14,303 bases of DNA from an uncultured Spirochaetales bacterium (GTDB taxonomy: Bacteria > Spirochaetota > Spirochaetia > Sphaerochaetales > Sphaerochaetaceae): contig CAKQTE010000125.1 of assembly GCA_934276485.1 (NCBI GenBank), forward strand, positions 1 to 14,303, in the 5' to 3' direction. Below are positions 13,715 to 14,303 of the stretch, piece after piece; the stretch's first letter is position 1; each line of letters opens with the position of its first letter. The notes under the pieces are model-generated. The model saw nothing but the letters and a program-made list of their open reading frames with translations, ran no database searches and was not told where the DNA came from. Position numbers and translations under genes: made by a program.

Positions 13715-14164
13715 AGCTCCCTGGTTTATGTCAGTGTTTAAAAACATTGCCATGTAGTGGGGGAGAGTTAGTCTTTCGTTTTCTTTTCCAATATTTCCAT
13801 CGATGAACTTATATGTCTTCTCTGGATGAAACTTATCTATGTATCTCTTTAATGAAATAGTTGATCCATTTTTAGCCTTGACTTCGATTGGATATATTTT
13901 CCCTTGTTTTGAAATCAAGAATTCTATTTCTTGGTCGTTTTCTACTGGCTTATAGTAATGAAGCTTGTATCCTTGTTTGATTAGCATTTCAGCAATTATG
14001 TTTTCATAAATGCCTAGCTTAACATCGCATGTCAATGTTTTGTTAAGGATAGCCAATTTCATATCATATCCATACATTGCAATAAGTAGGCCGGTATCTG
14101 TTGTATAAAGCTTGAAATAGGTTTCATCTTCATATGCTGATAGTGGAAAGTGCGGAACACTTAC
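13712..14164 (-). pseudogene. C-terminal fragment of a third AAA/DUF4143 ATPase, cut by an IS element
   Basis: The open frame runs from the TTAC at 14161-14164 to TAA 13714-13712 and encodes 150 residues. It begins in the DUF4143 region with FPLSAYEDETYFKLYTTDTG (residues 6-25) and has the helix ENIIAEMLIKQGYKLHYY, the acidic EIEFLI and the strand YPIEVKAKNGS, which together form the intact nuclease-like core. The Walker A/B half is missing: the frame meets the left end of an IS608-like element directly after TTAC. No translation start with a ribosome binding site is visible; the first in-frame ATG is at 14077. The ATPase half probably lies beyond the insertion, outside the window. This copy differs clearly from the other two. 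Confidence 0.8.
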
Positions 14165-14303
14165 GATAATTAGCCGGAAAGCCCGCGAGCTTTAGCCGTG
14201 GGATGAGAGGCTCTGAGAATCTTTCTTGATTTGTTGGTTTCGAGACGATTTCTTTAGAATTAAATTATATTTGAGCTATATGAATTATAAGGAAAAGACA
14301 GGA
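14165..14303 (+). mobile_element. Left end of a second IS608-like (IS200/IS605) element
   Basis: TTAC (14161-14164) ends the interrupted gene. After 13 nt comes AAAG (14178-14181), directly 5' of a hairpin 14182-14202 (six pairs, bulged A at 14188, two pairs, loop ttta). TTAC with guide AAAG is exactly the left cleavage-site/guide pair of IS608. The hairpin has the same loop and bulged A as the right end at 278-298. The rest of the window is AT-rich leader; an ATG at 14280 could open a gene (MNYKEKTG...), but eight codons are too few to judge. Transposase genes should follow beyond the window. Confidence 0.75.

Overview
The window looks like part of a moderately AT-rich bacterial chromosome, most likely a spirochaete (Treponema/Sphaerochaeta relatives). 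This rests on gene order (rplU directly followed by rpmA, obg, nadD, yqeK, a lipoprotein gene and rsfS, with no prp between rplU and rpmA), an L27 that needs no N-terminal processing, and a lipoprotein with a relaxed, spirochaete-like lipobox. Placement is an inference; no rRNA or other marker is present.

Layout. (1) 1-308: the tail of a TnpB gene and the right end of an IS200/IS605-family element, with a probable guide (omega) RNA. (2) 350-1366, minus strand: a TetR-type repressor gene and a small helical protein of unknown function, behind a promoter that overlaps a near-palindromic operator. (3) 1416-5175, plus strand: a tightly packed housekeeping operon, rplU-rpmA-obg-nadD-yqeK-lipoprotein-rsfS, with overlapping or nearly abutting genes, a clear promoter and a strong terminator. 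It combines ribosomal proteins, ribosome assembly (Obg) and silencing (RsfS), NAD synthesis and dinucleotide (Ap4A) hydrolysis. (4) 5154-6547, minus strand: an AAA/DUF4143 ATPase gene preceded by two palindromic repeats. (5) 6561-9433, minus strand: the tldD-pmbA(tldE) pair, which encodes a metalloprotease heterodimer, with promoter and terminator. (6) 9494-14164: an accessory island. It holds an AlbA/Schlafen-type ATP-binding gene that has lost its N-terminal domain, a second AAA/DUF4143 ATPase, a large SWIM zinc-finger protein flanked by two copies of a 47-bp repeat that also forms terminator hairpins, and the C-terminal stump of a third DUF4143 ATPase. (7) 14165-14303: the left end of a second IS608-like element, which interrupts the third ATPase at a TTAC target.

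The most unusual signal is that the two intact DUF4143 ATPase genes and the AlbA-type gene each follow a different, regularly spaced array of direct or palindromic repeats (2 units of 29 nt, 3 of 33 nt, 3 of about 42 nt). Each array sits on or next to the likely promoter. This suggests gene-specific self-recognition or autoregulation by these poorly understood ATPase families. The two IS ends at the window edges show the complete cleavage-site/guide logic known for IS608 (TTAC with AAAG, TCAA with GAAT). All function calls come from reading the sequence; no database search was run.
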